From an uncultured Clostridia bacterium (lineage in GTDB: Bacteria > Bacillota > Clostridia > Oscillospirales > Oscillospiraceae), in assembly GCA_946061345.1 (NCBI GenBank), contig CAMGRA010000003.1, positions 1-25,841 on the forward strand: a stretch of 25,841 bases of DNA, given 5' to 3'. Position numbers and translations under genes: made by a program. Every line of letters starts with the position of its first letter. The stretch's first letter is position 1. This document shows, piece after piece, positions 7,220 through 15,461 of the stretch. The notes under the pieces are model-generated. The model ran no database searches. It was given only the letters and a program-made list of their open reading frames with translations, and was not told the origin of the DNA.

Positions 7220-8211
7220 TTATCGTCGCCCTCCCGCTCGGGAAGCACGGCGGTCAGCGCAGCAATGCCCACCTCGATCATGCTGTCATCCGGCTCGTTG
7301 GTGGTCAGGTGCTGCAGCCACATACCGGGAGCCGACAGGGCGCGGGTCAGGGCGTTGTCATGGCGACCCACCAGACGGTTAAACTCATAGCTGATACCCA
7401 CCACGATGGGAAGCAGCAGCAGCTTCAGGACCATACGCACCAAAGCGTTGAGGATCCCGGAATTAAATTCAGGTGTAATGGGCCGCAGGAACACCGAGGC
7501 CACGGAAAACACCAAGATGGACACAATAATGACCACAAACAGAAAGCTGGTGCCGCAGCGGGGATGGAGCCGGGTCTGCTGGCGGACGTTTTCCACCGTC
7601 AGGGGCAGTTTGGCCTCATAGCAGCGGATGGTCTTATGCTCCGCCCCATGGTAGGAGAACACCCGTTTCATATCCTCCATGCGGGAGACCAGGAACATAT
7701 AAGCCAGGAAGATCACAATGCGCAGAAGGCCCTCCAAAAGATTGCGCGCCAGCTCATTGTGCGTCACCCAATGCTCAATGAACTCGCCCAGCAAGGACGG
7801 CAGCAGAATGAACAGCGCCACGGAAAACAAGATGCCCATAACCACCGCCAGGGTGATGACCACACTCTGGGCCTTTTCCGAGGAGAGCTTCTTTTCCAGC
7901 CAGGCGTCAAGTTTCGACTGTTTTTCCGCCGGAGCCTCGTCCTCATCGGCGGCGTAGACATCCGCCGAGTACATCAGGGCGGAAACGCCGGTCTTCATGG
8001 AGCCGCAGAAGTTAAAGATGCCGCGGATAAAGGGGATCCTCTTCACGGAGAACTTGCCGGTTTTTTTCCGGGGTTCGACCTTAGTTTTGACGCCCTCCTT
8101 GGTGCGCACCACCGTGGCGCACTTGTCCGGGCCCATCATCATAATTCCCTCGATCAGTGCCTGACCACCGATCATGGTTTTGAATTTTTCGTTGGTTTCT
8201 TTCTTTGCCAT
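7213..8211 (-). CDS. DUF1385 family membrane protein (YqhQ-like)
   Basis: The 332-residue protein belongs to the DUF1385/YqhQ family, whose molecular function is not established. It opens with the family hallmark GGQALIEGIMMMGP at about 15-28. It has a charged linker (about 85-112) and about four membrane segments (roughly 115-141, 158-177, 221-243 and 258-275). The conserved YHGAEHK at 187-193 and RLHPRCGT at 214-221 are present; the histidines and cysteine suggest a metal site, but this is inference. It overlaps prmC by 7 bases and lies 28 bases after the histidine kinase gene. DUF1385-prmC pairing is common in Clostridia. Confidence 0.9.
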   Translation of the reverse strand: MAKKETNEKFKTMIGGQALIEGIMMMGPDKCATVVRTKEGVKTKVEPRKKTGKFSVKRIPFIRGIFNFCGSMKTGVSALMYSADVYAADEDEAPAEKQSKLDAWLEKKLSSEKAQSVVITLAVVMGILFSVALFILLPSLLGEFIEHWVTHNELARNLLEGLLRIVIFLAYMFLVSRMEDMKRVFSYHGAEHKTIRCYEAKLPLTVENVRQQTRLHPRCGTSFLFVVIIVSILVFSVASVFLRPITPEFNSGILNALVRMVLKLLLLPIVVGISYEFNRLVGRHDNALTRALSAPGMWLQHLTTNEPDDSMIEVGIAALTAVLPEREGDDKW

Positions 8212-8239
8212 AGTATTCCTTTCTTTTCCCCGGGCTGCG

Positions 8240-9658
8240 TCACTGCGCCTCGATGGGGAGCCGTATGGTCACAAGGGTGCCGCCGCCTTCCGCGTTGGAC
8301 AACTCCAGAGAGCCGTTATGCATGGACACGATCTCATCACAGACCGCAAGCCCAATGCCGCTGCCGCGGGCCTTGGAGGCCCCTTTGTAAAACTTCTTTT
8401 TGACCAGCGGAAGCTCCTCCTCCGGGATGCCGGGACCGAAATCCCGGATGCAGATGAGGATCTCCTGCTCCACGCGGTGGATCTCCGCCGTGATCTTGCC
8501 TCCCTCTCCGCCGTGCTTGGCCGCGTTGTCCAGAATGTTCAGGAACACCTGGCGCATACGGGCGGTATCGCAGGGGATCTCCGGAATGTCGTCATCGTTG
8601 TCCAGATATTCCAGCTCAATTTTCTCCTGGGCAAGACGGCTGCCGTACATAAAGACGGTATCTTCAAATTCCGAGCGCAAATCGCTCATGGCGACGTTGA
8701 GGGTGAAGCGTCCGTCCTGGATACGGGTAAATTCCAACAGCTCCTCCACCATACCGGTCAGGCGTTTGGACTCCCGCAGAATGATCCGCAGGCCGCGCTG
8801 AGCCTCCCGGGTGTCCACACTGCCGCCGGAGGACAAAAGGGTCTCGCTCCAGCCGCTGATGGCGGTCAGCGGGGTCCGCAGCTCATGGGACACGGAGGAG
8901 ACAAATTCCGACTGCATTTTCTCCGCCTGACTGATCTTATTGGACATATCATTGATCGTGTCCGCCAGCTCGCCGATCTCGTCATTGGAGTGGAGCTGTA
9001 TCTGCACGCCATAGCTGCCGGCGGCGATACGCTTGGCGGTTTTGGTGATCTCGGAAACGGGGCCTAAAATGGATTTCAGATAATAACGGCCACTGATATA
9101 GACGATGAGCAGGAGCCCCAGGCCCACCAGGCTGATAAGCAGGGTAAACATCAATATCTGCCGGTCCACCCGTTTCAGACTCGTCACATAGCGCAGAACG
9201 CCAATGACCTCGCCGTTGGTATAGATGAGTGGGCTGGACACCGCCATGATGCGCTCTCCCGTGTCGGGATTCTCGCCGGTAAAGGAGCTGATCTCCTTGG
9301 TCTCAATGGCCTGTCGGATATCGTCGGTCTCTGCGGTCTTTTTGGAAAGGTTGCTGTAGGAGGAGGCGACAATGCGGTAGCCCGTGTTGACAAATTGCAG
9401 CTCCATAACGTCCTTTGCGTCAAAGCTCTGGGTGAATTTGGCGCAGGACTGGTAGTATTCGTTGTAGCTCTGACCGATGTAGGTCTCAAAAAAGGCGGTT
9501 CCGGTGCGGGCCTTGGATTCCATGCCCGCCTCCATGCTGGAATAGTAGTAGGCCGCCACGGTAATGGACAGGGCGGTGACACACAGGAGGACCAGCGCAA
9601 GCACCAGGCTGAGCGTGTTGCGGAGCCATCGTCCCTGCAGGCCCTTGGTTCGTTTCAT
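8240..9658 (-). CDS. Sensor histidine kinase (membrane-bound, HAMP-containing)
   Basis: The 472-residue two-component sensor has membrane helix 1 at about 12-37, an extracytoplasmic sensing domain at about 40-165 (probably Cache/PAS-like) and helix 2 at about 167-190. A HAMP linker follows, then the HisKA dimerisation domain with phospho-accepting His248 in SHELRTPL. The HATPase_c domain shows N-box NILDNAAKH, G1 DFGPGIP and G2 GSGIGLAVC. The start at MKRTKG was chosen because GGGGGTG lies 6-8 bases upstream; a GTG three codons earlier overlaps that site. It follows its response regulator after 23 bases. The signal sensed is unknown. Clustering with a lipoprotein suggests a cell-envelope cue. 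Confidence 0.93.
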   Translation of the reverse strand: MKRTKGLQGRWLRNTLSLVLALVLLCVTALSITVAAYYYSSMEAGMESKARTGTAFFETYIGQSYNEYYQSCAKFTQSFDAKDVMELQFVNTGYRIVASSYSNLSKKTAETDDIRQAIETKEISSFTGENPDTGERIMAVSSPLIYTNGEVIGVLRYVTSLKRVDRQILMFTLLISLVGLGLLLIVYISGRYYLKSILGPVSEITKTAKRIAAGSYGVQIQLHSNDEIGELADTINDMSNKISQAEKMQSEFVSSVSHELRTPLTAISGWSETLLSSGGSVDTREAQRGLRIILRESKRLTGMVEELLEFTRIQDGRFTLNVAMSDLRSEFEDTVFMYGSRLAQEKIELEYLDNDDDIPEIPCDTARMRQVFLNILDNAAKHGGEGGKITAEIHRVEQEILICIRDFGPGIPEEELPLVKKKFYKGASKARGSGIGLAVCDEIVSMHNGSLELSNAEGGGTLVTIRLPIEAQ

Positions 9659-9681
9659 TTCCGTCACCCCCTATGGGCCGA

Positions 9682-10368
9682 TCACACGCCCCACTTGTAG
9701 CCAAAGCCCCAGACCGTGGTGATATAGGTGGGGTTGGCGGTATTGTCCTCGATCTTGATGCGCAGACGGCGGATATTCACGTCCACGATCTTCAGCTCAC
9801 CGTCATAATCCCGTCCCCACACAGAGGTCAGAATATCCTCGCGGGAAAGGGCGCGGCCGGGATTCTGCATGAACAATTGGATGATGGCATATTCCACCTG
9901 AGTCAGCTTGATGCGGCGACCATCCTTTTCCAGGGTGCGGTTGCGGATGTTGAGGGCAAACGGCTCATGGACGATGATCTCTGCGTCCTGTTCCGCGCCG
10001 CCGCCGACTCTGCGGTAGAGGGCGTCGATACGGGCCGTCAGCTCCGCCGGAGAGAAGGGCTTGGTCACATAGTCGTCGGCACCGGTCATCAGTCCCGTCA
10101 CCTTGTCCATTTCCTGGGTGCGGGCCGTCAGCATGATGATGCCGATGGTCTTGTTGGTGGCACGGATATTGCGGCAGACCTCGAAGCCGTCGATGTCCGG
10201 CAGCATAATATCCAGAATGGCAACGCCGATGTCCGGATGCTCCTTGAGCCGCTCCAATGCCTCCATGCCGGTCCCCGCCTCAATGGCGTCGTAGCCGGCG
10301 CGCTTCAGGTTGATGACCACAAAGCTGCGGATGCTGACTTCATCCTCCAAAATCAATACCTTTTTCAT
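9682..10368 (-). CDS. OmpR/PhoB-family response regulator
   Basis: The 228-residue transcription factor has a receiver domain (about 1-118) with the acidic pair near residues 9-10, phospho-acceptor Asp53 in ILDIMLPD, Thr81 and Lys103 in YVTKPF. A winged-helix DNA-binding domain follows (about 130-228), with the closing YITTVWGFGYKW typical of the family. The start at MKKVLI was chosen because GGAGG lies 8 bases upstream; an in-frame ATG two codons earlier is too close to it. It is co-directional with the kinase gene downstream and, across a palindrome-rich gap, with the lipoprotein gene upstream. OmpR-type factors usually bind direct repeats; a candidate site lies at 11975-12003. Confidence 0.95.
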   Translation of the reverse strand: MKKVLILEDEVSIRSFVVINLKRAGYDAIEAGTGMEALERLKEHPDIGVAILDIMLPDIDGFEVCRNIRATNKTIGIIMLTARTQEMDKVTGLMTGADDYVTKPFSPAELTARIDALYRRVGGGAEQDAEIIVHEPFALNIRNRTLEKDGRRIKLTQVEYAIIQLFMQNPGRALSREDILTSVWGRDYDGELKIVDVNIRRLRIKIEDNTANPTYITTVWGFGYKWGV

Positions 10369-10383
10369 TCTCATATCCTCCGT

Positions 10384-10400
10384 ACAGCGGTGTCCGCTGT
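10384..10400. repeat. Short hairpin next to the response-regulator ribosome binding site
   Basis: ACAGCGG and CCGCTGT form a perfect 7-bp stem with a 3-base loop. On the minus-strand transcript it ends only a few bases before the GGAGG of the response regulator gene (10381-10377). The leader also shows duplication: AAAAAGACAGC occurs at 10437-10427 and 10406-10396, and GAGGATATG at 10421-10413 and 10380-10372. A role in translation is possible but unproven. Confidence 0.6.
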
Positions 10401-10435
10401 CTTTTTCGTTGTCATATCCTCTATCGGCTGTCTTT

Positions 10436-10594
10436 TTTTGCTATGCAAAGCATAGCAAAATGGCCATGTGCCGTCTCCGACGGCACGGCCTTGAAATTTC
10501 AAGCGCGTGGGCCGGGACGGCCCACAAGCGCGTAAAACTTCATGCGCGAAACATTTATCGTCTTTCGCGGCGTGCTGCCCGCGCATGAAGTTTT
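10436..10594. repeat. Composite of palindromes between the lipoprotein and response-regulator genes
   Basis: Five inverted repeats lie side by side. TTTTGCTATGC/GCATAGCAAAA is at 10436-10460. GTGCCGTC/GACGGCAC is at 10468-10486, extended by GGCC on both sides. The palindrome CTTGAAATTTCAAG is at 10490-10503. GTGGGCC/GGCCCAC is at 10507-10525. AAAACTTCATGCGCG (10534-10548) pairs with CGCGCATGAAGTTTT (10580-10594) and encloses an alternative CGCGAAA/TTTCGCG stem. The last arm includes the stop codon of the lipoprotein gene. It could work as a processing or attenuating structure, or be a dispersed repeat family. A frame of about 70 codons through it is not credible as a gene. Confidence 0.75.
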
Positions 10595-11918
10595 ATTCCG
10601 TTTCGCCGGTTTTCCATTCCACGCGGATGAAATGGAACATCTTCTGCAGCTCCTCAGCTGAGGGCGCGTTGGGACCGTCTCCCGGCAGAGCGCCGTAGCG
10701 GACCTCCCCCTTTTCCGCCAGGAGGCCGTAGCCCCATTCGGCAAGCGTGCTGCCTGCGTTTTCTCCCGTCATGCCGACCAGGGAAAAGAGCGTCTCCGGC
10801 TCTCCCGCCTGCTTGAGCAGAAAGCGGTGGACAGCCGTGCCGTCCGTCAGGACGCTTCGGGTGACCGCCAGGTTCTCTGCCCATTCCACCGGGATCTCCA
10901 GATACCAGCCGTCGGTGTAGTTGTGGTAGGTCAGGCACTTCTCCATCTCCCAGCCGTCGGTGTGGAGATTATACCATAGAATAAGGGAGCGGTTCCGGGA
11001 GCTTTCTTCGCCCTCCAGTGCCTGCAGAGGTATCAGCCGCGGCAGCTCGATAAGGCCGTCGGCATCGATGTCGCAGCTATAGACATAGTAATCGCGGACC
11101 GTCTTTACGCCGGTATCCGTGCTCTCGGAAAGAGTGAAATTGGTCAATGCTCCGTCCAGCAGGGCAAAAATATCCGTGATAATGCTTCCCTCGCCGTATT
11201 CCGAGGCCACAAAGACCGCCGGAACTCCCTGGCACATCTGTCCGGTGATGATCCGCTTGATGGCGGTAACAGGCGTGCTCATGCGTACCTCCCGATCCCG
11301 CAGAAGCTGTCCGTCCATCCAGCGGTAGCACTCAACGACACCGTTGGGTGAGTCGCCGTCGGCGTGGAGAATGACCACATCACGGCAGCCGTTTTCGTCC
11401 AGATCCACCGTCAGAACCTGGGAGTAATTGGCGTTGACCAGCTCCGTCAGGCCCGTCTCTGTAAGGGAATAAACGCTGAGGGTCTGGGTCACCTGCTCAC
11501 TGAGCTGACGTCCCACCACGATCTCAAAGCCGGCGCTGCCGTCGATCTCCGCATACTGCACCCGGTCAAAGCCATAGCCTGCACCGGAAGCGGCAGCCAC
11601 CTGGGCATACTGCCCGTCTATCTTGTCAAAAACGCTGACTGTCAGCGGAGAATCGCCGGTATTCTTCCAATAGGCAACGGCCTCATCCTGACCGTCGCCG
11701 TCCAGATCCGCCATCTGCACCGGCTGCTGATTCTCACCGGCAACAGGCGCGCTGTAGGACGCGCCGGCAGGCATGGCAGTCTCGATGGCGCTTTGCAGAT
11801 TGTAATAGTCTGCCGACTGGGCAGGGATGGCGTAGAGGCTCTCAGCAGGCTCCAGGAAACAGCCGCCCAGCAGAACCAACGCCGCAAGCAAAGAAATACA
11901 TAAAACCACGCGCCGCAA
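10593..11918 (-). CDS. Putative lipoprotein with FG-GAP/EF-hand-like calcium loops
   Basis: The 441-residue secreted lipoprotein has a signal peptide at about 1-19 and a lipobox LLGGC with acylated Cys20. Three DxDxDG-type loops are visible: DLDGDGQDE at 71-79, DLDENGCRD at about 172-180 and DIDADGLIE at about 283-291. This is the pattern of FG-GAP/VCBS beta-propeller proteins that bind calcium. No catalytic motif is recognised. The start is a TTG at 11918 with AGGAAGGGGG about 8 bases upstream; no ATG is in frame nearby. It is transcribed with, and just upstream of, a two-component system, so it may be the sensor's accessory protein or target. That link is inference. The gene ends inside a large inverted repeat. 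Confidence 0.85.
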   Translation of the reverse strand: MRRVVLCISLLAALVLLGGCFLEPAESLYAIPAQSADYYNLQSAIETAMPAGASYSAPVAGENQQPVQMADLDGDGQDEAVAYWKNTGDSPLTVSVFDKIDGQYAQVAAASGAGYGFDRVQYAEIDGSAGFEIVVGRQLSEQVTQTLSVYSLTETGLTELVNANYSQVLTVDLDENGCRDVVILHADGDSPNGVVECYRWMDGQLLRDREVRMSTPVTAIKRIITGQMCQGVPAVFVASEYGEGSIITDIFALLDGALTNFTLSESTDTGVKTVRDYYVYSCDIDADGLIELPRLIPLQALEGEESSRNRSLILWYNLHTDGWEMEKCLTYHNYTDGWYLEIPVEWAENLAVTRSVLTDGTAVHRFLLKQAGEPETLFSLVGMTGENAGSTLAEWGYGLLAEKGEVRYGALPGDGPNAPSAEELQKMFHFIRVEWKTGETE

Positions 11919-11961
11919 GCTGCCGTCCCCCTTCCTAAAAAGACAAATGCACTATTGAAGT

Positions 11962-11970
11962 ATTATAGCA
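11962..11970 (-). promoter_or_regulatory. Extended -10 promoter of the lipoprotein/two-component cluster
   Basis: On the minus strand TGCTATAAT gives a perfect -10 (11967-11962) with the extended TG. No good -35 hexamer occurs at 16-18 bases upstream, which fits a promoter that depends on the extended -10 or an activator. It lies about 45 bases upstream of the lipoprotein start codon and downstream of dnaE. Confidence 0.65.
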
Positions 11971-11974
11971 TGGA

Positions 11975-12003
11975 TTGTTACAAAAGTGTAGTACCTTTGT
12001 TAC
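11975..12003 (-). promoter_or_regulatory. Candidate response-regulator operator (22-bp period direct repeat)
   Basis: GTAACAA occurs at 12003-11997 and again at 11981-11975, exactly 22 bases apart, flanking a weaker ACTACAC-like middle unit at the 11-base position. Seven-base units with 4-base gaps match how OmpR/PhoB-type regulators bind. The downstream copy falls in the spacer of the extended -10 promoter, and the cluster encodes such a regulator. Binding is inferred, not shown. Confidence 0.4.
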
Positions 12004-12016
12004 GAGATACGGAAAA

Positions 12017-15000
12017 TTATTTCAAAACAACATTATTTTCTCCGAGAAGGTTGCGCAATTCCTCCAACATATCGTCGCGTACGGCGCAATTTGTTCCTCT
12101 TTTGACGCCGGTGTCGGCGAAATACAAGATGGCCTGCAGCCCGCCGGGGAACATATTGAGGATGGCCCGGGTCTTCCGGTCCTCCACGCACCCCTCCGTC
12201 GGCAGCTTGAGATAGAGCCTCTGCGGCTCCGGCTTGGCAACCTCTGCAATGGGCCACAGATCGTTGACCACCATCTGCGGAGCTTTTTCATCCCGCACCG
12301 ACAGCCGCCCCTCCACAACCACAGCGGTGTTCTCCTTGAGCAGGGTGCCGCGCCTGGCGATGACGTTGGAAAAGACCAGCAGCTCCATATCGGCAGTGTC
12401 GTCCTCCAGGGTCACATAGGACATCATGGAATTGCTGCGGGTAGTCTTCATCTTCACATGCTCTACGATGCCCGCGATGCGGACGGTCTGCTCGTCGCGG
12501 AAAAGGCCGTCGCCGCTTTCAAAGGACTGCATGATGCGCAGAATGGGCGCAACCTGGCTGTCCTTGAGCTGCTTGCGGTATTCATCCATGGGGTGGCCAG
12601 ACAGGTAAAGGCCGATGGTCTCCTTTTCCATCTGCATCAGATCCCGCTTGGGCAGCTCCGGCAGGTCAGGAATGGGGATGGTTTCCTTTTTCTCCTGCAC
12701 CTCCTCCAGCATATCAAACAGCTGCAGCTGCCCGGCCAGATTGTGCTTTTTTCGGTCGGAAACGGCGTCCATGATAGTCTCGTAGCTGCTGAGCATCCGT
12801 GCGCGGTTGAGCCCCAGGCAGTCCATAGCGCCACATTTGATGAGATTCTCCACCGCCCGCTTGTTCAGGTCGGTGTCCAGCATCCGCTCGATGAAATCCT
12901 CCAGAGAGACGAATCTGCCGTTTTTCTCACGCTCGGCCACCATCTGCCGCAGCAGGCCCCGTCCGATGTTCTTCACCGCGCCGAGGCCGAAACGGATGCC
13001 CTCCGGCTCCACGGTGAACTTGTCCTCCGAGGCGTTGATGTCCGGGTGGAGCAGACGGATGCCCATTTCGCGGCAGTCAGCGATATAGCCCGCCGTCTTG
13101 GTGGTGTTATCCAGCACCGAGGTCAGCAGAGCGGCCATGTATTCCTTGGGATAGTGGCACTTGAGATAGGCAGTGTCGTAGGCCACCTTGGCATAGCAGA
13201 CGGCGTGGGCTTTGTTGAAAGCGTAGTTGGCAAAATCCAGAATGTCCTTGAAGATGGCCTGGGCAGCGGCTTCCGGGACGCCGTTGGCAATAGCACCGGA
13301 GATGCCGCGCTCCGCATCACCGTAGACAAAGGCCTTCTGTTCGGCCACAATGACCTTTTCCTTCTTCTTGGAAATGGCGCGGCGCATATTGTCCGCCTGG
13401 CCCAGACTGTAGCCGCCCAGCTTGCGGAAGATCTCAATGACCTGCTCCTGATAGACGATGCAGCCGTAGGTGACGGAGAGGATCGGCTCGAGCTGCGGGC
13501 AGAGGTAGGTGATCTTCTCCGGGTGGAGCTTGTTGTCGATGAAGCGCGGGATGGAATCCATGGGGCCGGGTCGATAGAGTGCGACGATAGCCGTCAGATC
13601 CTCGATAGACTGGGGCTTCATGTTGACGCAGACGCCGGTGATGCCTGCTGATTCCAACTGAAACACACCTGCGGTCCTGCCCTCCGAGAGCATTTTGAAG
13701 CTCTCCGGGTCGTCGTCGCGGACCTTTTGCAGGTCAAAGCCCGGCTCGTGCTTGCGGATCTCCCGCTCTGCGTCATCAATGATGGTCAGGTTGCGCAGGC
13801 CGAGGAAGTCCATCTTCAAAAGGCCCAGCTCCTCGATGGTGGTCATGGTGAACTGGGTCACGATGGTGTCGTCGTTGCGGGCCAAAGGCACGTAGTCCGA
13901 CACGGGATTTTTCGTAATGACCACGCCGGCGGCGTGGGTGGAAGTGTTTCTTGGCATGCCCTCCAGGGCCCGGGCGGTGTCGATGAGCTTTTTCATGCGC
14001 TCGTCGCCGTCGTAAAGCTCCTTGAGCTGGGGCGAAATTCGCAGCGCCTCGTCCAGGGTCATGTGGAGGGTGGTGGGAATGAGCTTGGCCACCGCGTCGG
14101 TCTCGGCGTAGGTGAAATTCAGCACCCGTCCCACGTCGCGCACGGCGGCCCTTGCCGCCATGGTACCGAAAGTGACGATCTGCGCCACATGGTCCTTGCC
14201 GTATTTCCGCGTCACGTAGTCGATGACCTCACCGCGCCGCGCCTGACAGAAATCCATGTCAATATCGGGCATACTGACCCGTTCCGGGTTGAGGAAGCGC
14301 TCGAAATACAGGCTGTATTTCATCGGGTCGATGTCGGTGATGTGGAGGCAGTAGGACACCATGGCCCCCGCTGCCGAGCCTCTGCCAGGCCCCACAGGGA
14401 TCTTCTGGCTTCTGGCATAGGCGACAAAATCCGCCACGATGAGGAAATAATCCACATATCCCATTTTTCGGATCATGGACATCTCATATTCCAGACGTTC
14501 CCGATAGCCCGCCGGGTCGTCGGGATAGCGCTCGGCATAGCCGTCGCGGCACAGCTTGGAAAACCAGCCCCAGCCGTCATAGCCCTCGGGATACTGGAAC
14601 GCGGGCAGATGGTACTGGCCGAAGGTGAACTCCACATTGCAGCGGTCGGCGATTTTCTGCGTATTCTCAATAGCCTGGGGCTGATTGGGAAACAGCGCCC
14701 GCATCTCCTCCTCGGATTTGATGTAAAACTCCTGGGTCTCAAAGCGCATCCGGTTGGGCTCGTCCACCGTCTTTCCCATCTGGATGCACATGAGCACGTC
14801 CTGAAGATAGCTGTCTTCCCGAGTCAGGTAGTGGGCGTCATTGGTAACGACCAGCGGCAGGCCCGTATCCTGAGAAAGGCGCAGGATGCCGCGGTTGACC
14901 TCCTGCTGCTCCGGCAGGCTGTGGTCCTGCAGCTCCAGATATAAATTCCCCTCGCCGAAGATCTCCGACAGCTCCAGCGCATAGGCCTTGGCGCCCTCAT

Positions 15001-15451
15001 AGTCTCCCGCCCGCAGTCTGCGGGGGATCCCACCGGCCAGACAGGCAGACAGGGCGATCAGGCCCTCGGAATGCTGCCGCAGCAGGGCCAGATCCACGCG
15101 GGGCTTGATATAAAAGCCGTCCATAAAGCCCTTGGAGACCAGATAGCTGAGGTTTTTATAGCCCGTCTCGTTTTCGCACAGCAGCACCAGGTGCTGTGCC
15201 TCGTTGTCCACGCCGTGGACCCGGTCGGCCATGGTGCGGGGCGCCACATAGACCTCGCAGCCGATGATGGGCTTGATGCCCGCCGCCTTGGCCGCGCGGT
15301 AAAAGTCAATGACGCCGTACATGACGCCGTGGTCCGTGATCGCCACGGCGGTCTGTCCCAGCTCGGCAGCCCGTTTGACCAGCTGTCCGATGCGGCAGGC
15401 GCCGTCAAGCAGGCTGTATTCCGTATGCACATGAAGGTGTACAAATGACAT
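12017..15451 (-). CDS. dnaE: DNA polymerase III subunit alpha (DnaE)
   Basis: Replicative or lesion-tolerant DNA polymerase of the C family, 1144 residues, the normal length for DnaE. It begins with the PHP domain (HLHVHTEYSLLDGA at about 5-18, AITDHG at 37-42). The palm/polymerase domain follows with the GPGRGSAAG motif at about 354-362 and catalytic acidic motif PDIDMDF at 395-401. The C-terminal part has helix-hairpin-helix-like and OB-fold regions (OB region roughly 970-1060). There is no proofreading exonuclease insertion, so this is DnaE rather than PolC. A GAGGAGAG site precedes the ATG. It lies 10 bases after whiA, at the end of the murB transcript. No clear terminator follows before the next promoter. 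Confidence 0.97.
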   Translation of the reverse strand: MSFVHLHVHTEYSLLDGACRIGQLVKRAAELGQTAVAITDHGVMYGVIDFYRAAKAAGIKPIIGCEVYVAPRTMADRVHGVDNEAQHLVLLCENETGYKNLSYLVSKGFMDGFYIKPRVDLALLRQHSEGLIALSACLAGGIPRRLRAGDYEGAKAYALELSEIFGEGNLYLELQDHSLPEQQEVNRGILRLSQDTGLPLVVTNDAHYLTREDSYLQDVLMCIQMGKTVDEPNRMRFETQEFYIKSEEEMRALFPNQPQAIENTQKIADRCNVEFTFGQYHLPAFQYPEGYDGWGWFSKLCRDGYAERYPDDPAGYRERLEYEMSMIRKMGYVDYFLIVADFVAYARSQKIPVGPGRGSAAGAMVSYCLHITDIDPMKYSLYFERFLNPERVSMPDIDMDFCQARRGEVIDYVTRKYGKDHVAQIVTFGTMAARAAVRDVGRVLNFTYAETDAVAKLIPTTLHMTLDEALRISPQLKELYDGDERMKKLIDTARALEGMPRNTSTHAAGVVITKNPVSDYVPLARNDDTIVTQFTMTTIEELGLLKMDFLGLRNLTIIDDAEREIRKHEPGFDLQKVRDDDPESFKMLSEGRTAGVFQLESAGITGVCVNMKPQSIEDLTAIVALYRPGPMDSIPRFIDNKLHPEKITYLCPQLEPILSVTYGCIVYQEQVIEIFRKLGGYSLGQADNMRRAISKKKEKVIVAEQKAFVYGDAERGISGAIANGVPEAAAQAIFKDILDFANYAFNKAHAVCYAKVAYDTAYLKCHYPKEYMAALLTSVLDNTTKTAGYIADCREMGIRLLHPDINASEDKFTVEPEGIRFGLGAVKNIGRGLLRQMVAEREKNGRFVSLEDFIERMLDTDLNKRAVENLIKCGAMDCLGLNRARMLSSYETIMDAVSDRKKHNLAGQLQLFDMLEEVQEKKETIPIPDLPELPKRDLMQMEKETIGLYLSGHPMDEYRKQLKDSQVAPILRIMQSFESGDGLFRDEQTVRIAGIVEHVKMKTTRSNSMMSYVTLEDDTADMELLVFSNVIARRGTLLKENTAVVVEGRLSVRDEKAPQMVVNDLWPIAEVAKPEPQRLYLKLPTEGCVEDRKTRAILNMFPGGLQAILYFADTGVKRGTNCAVRDDMLEELRNLLGENNVVLK

Positions 15452-15461
15452 TTCTCTCTCC

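Noticed and set aside
10371..10586. 71-codon minus-strand frame in the gap before the response regulator
   Set aside because: It is read through the palindrome cluster, has no good ribosome binding site and shows no protein-like pattern.
11975..14944. Two long plus-strand frames (558 and 405 codons) opposite dnaE
   Set aside because: Shadows of dnaE, without start signals or domains.
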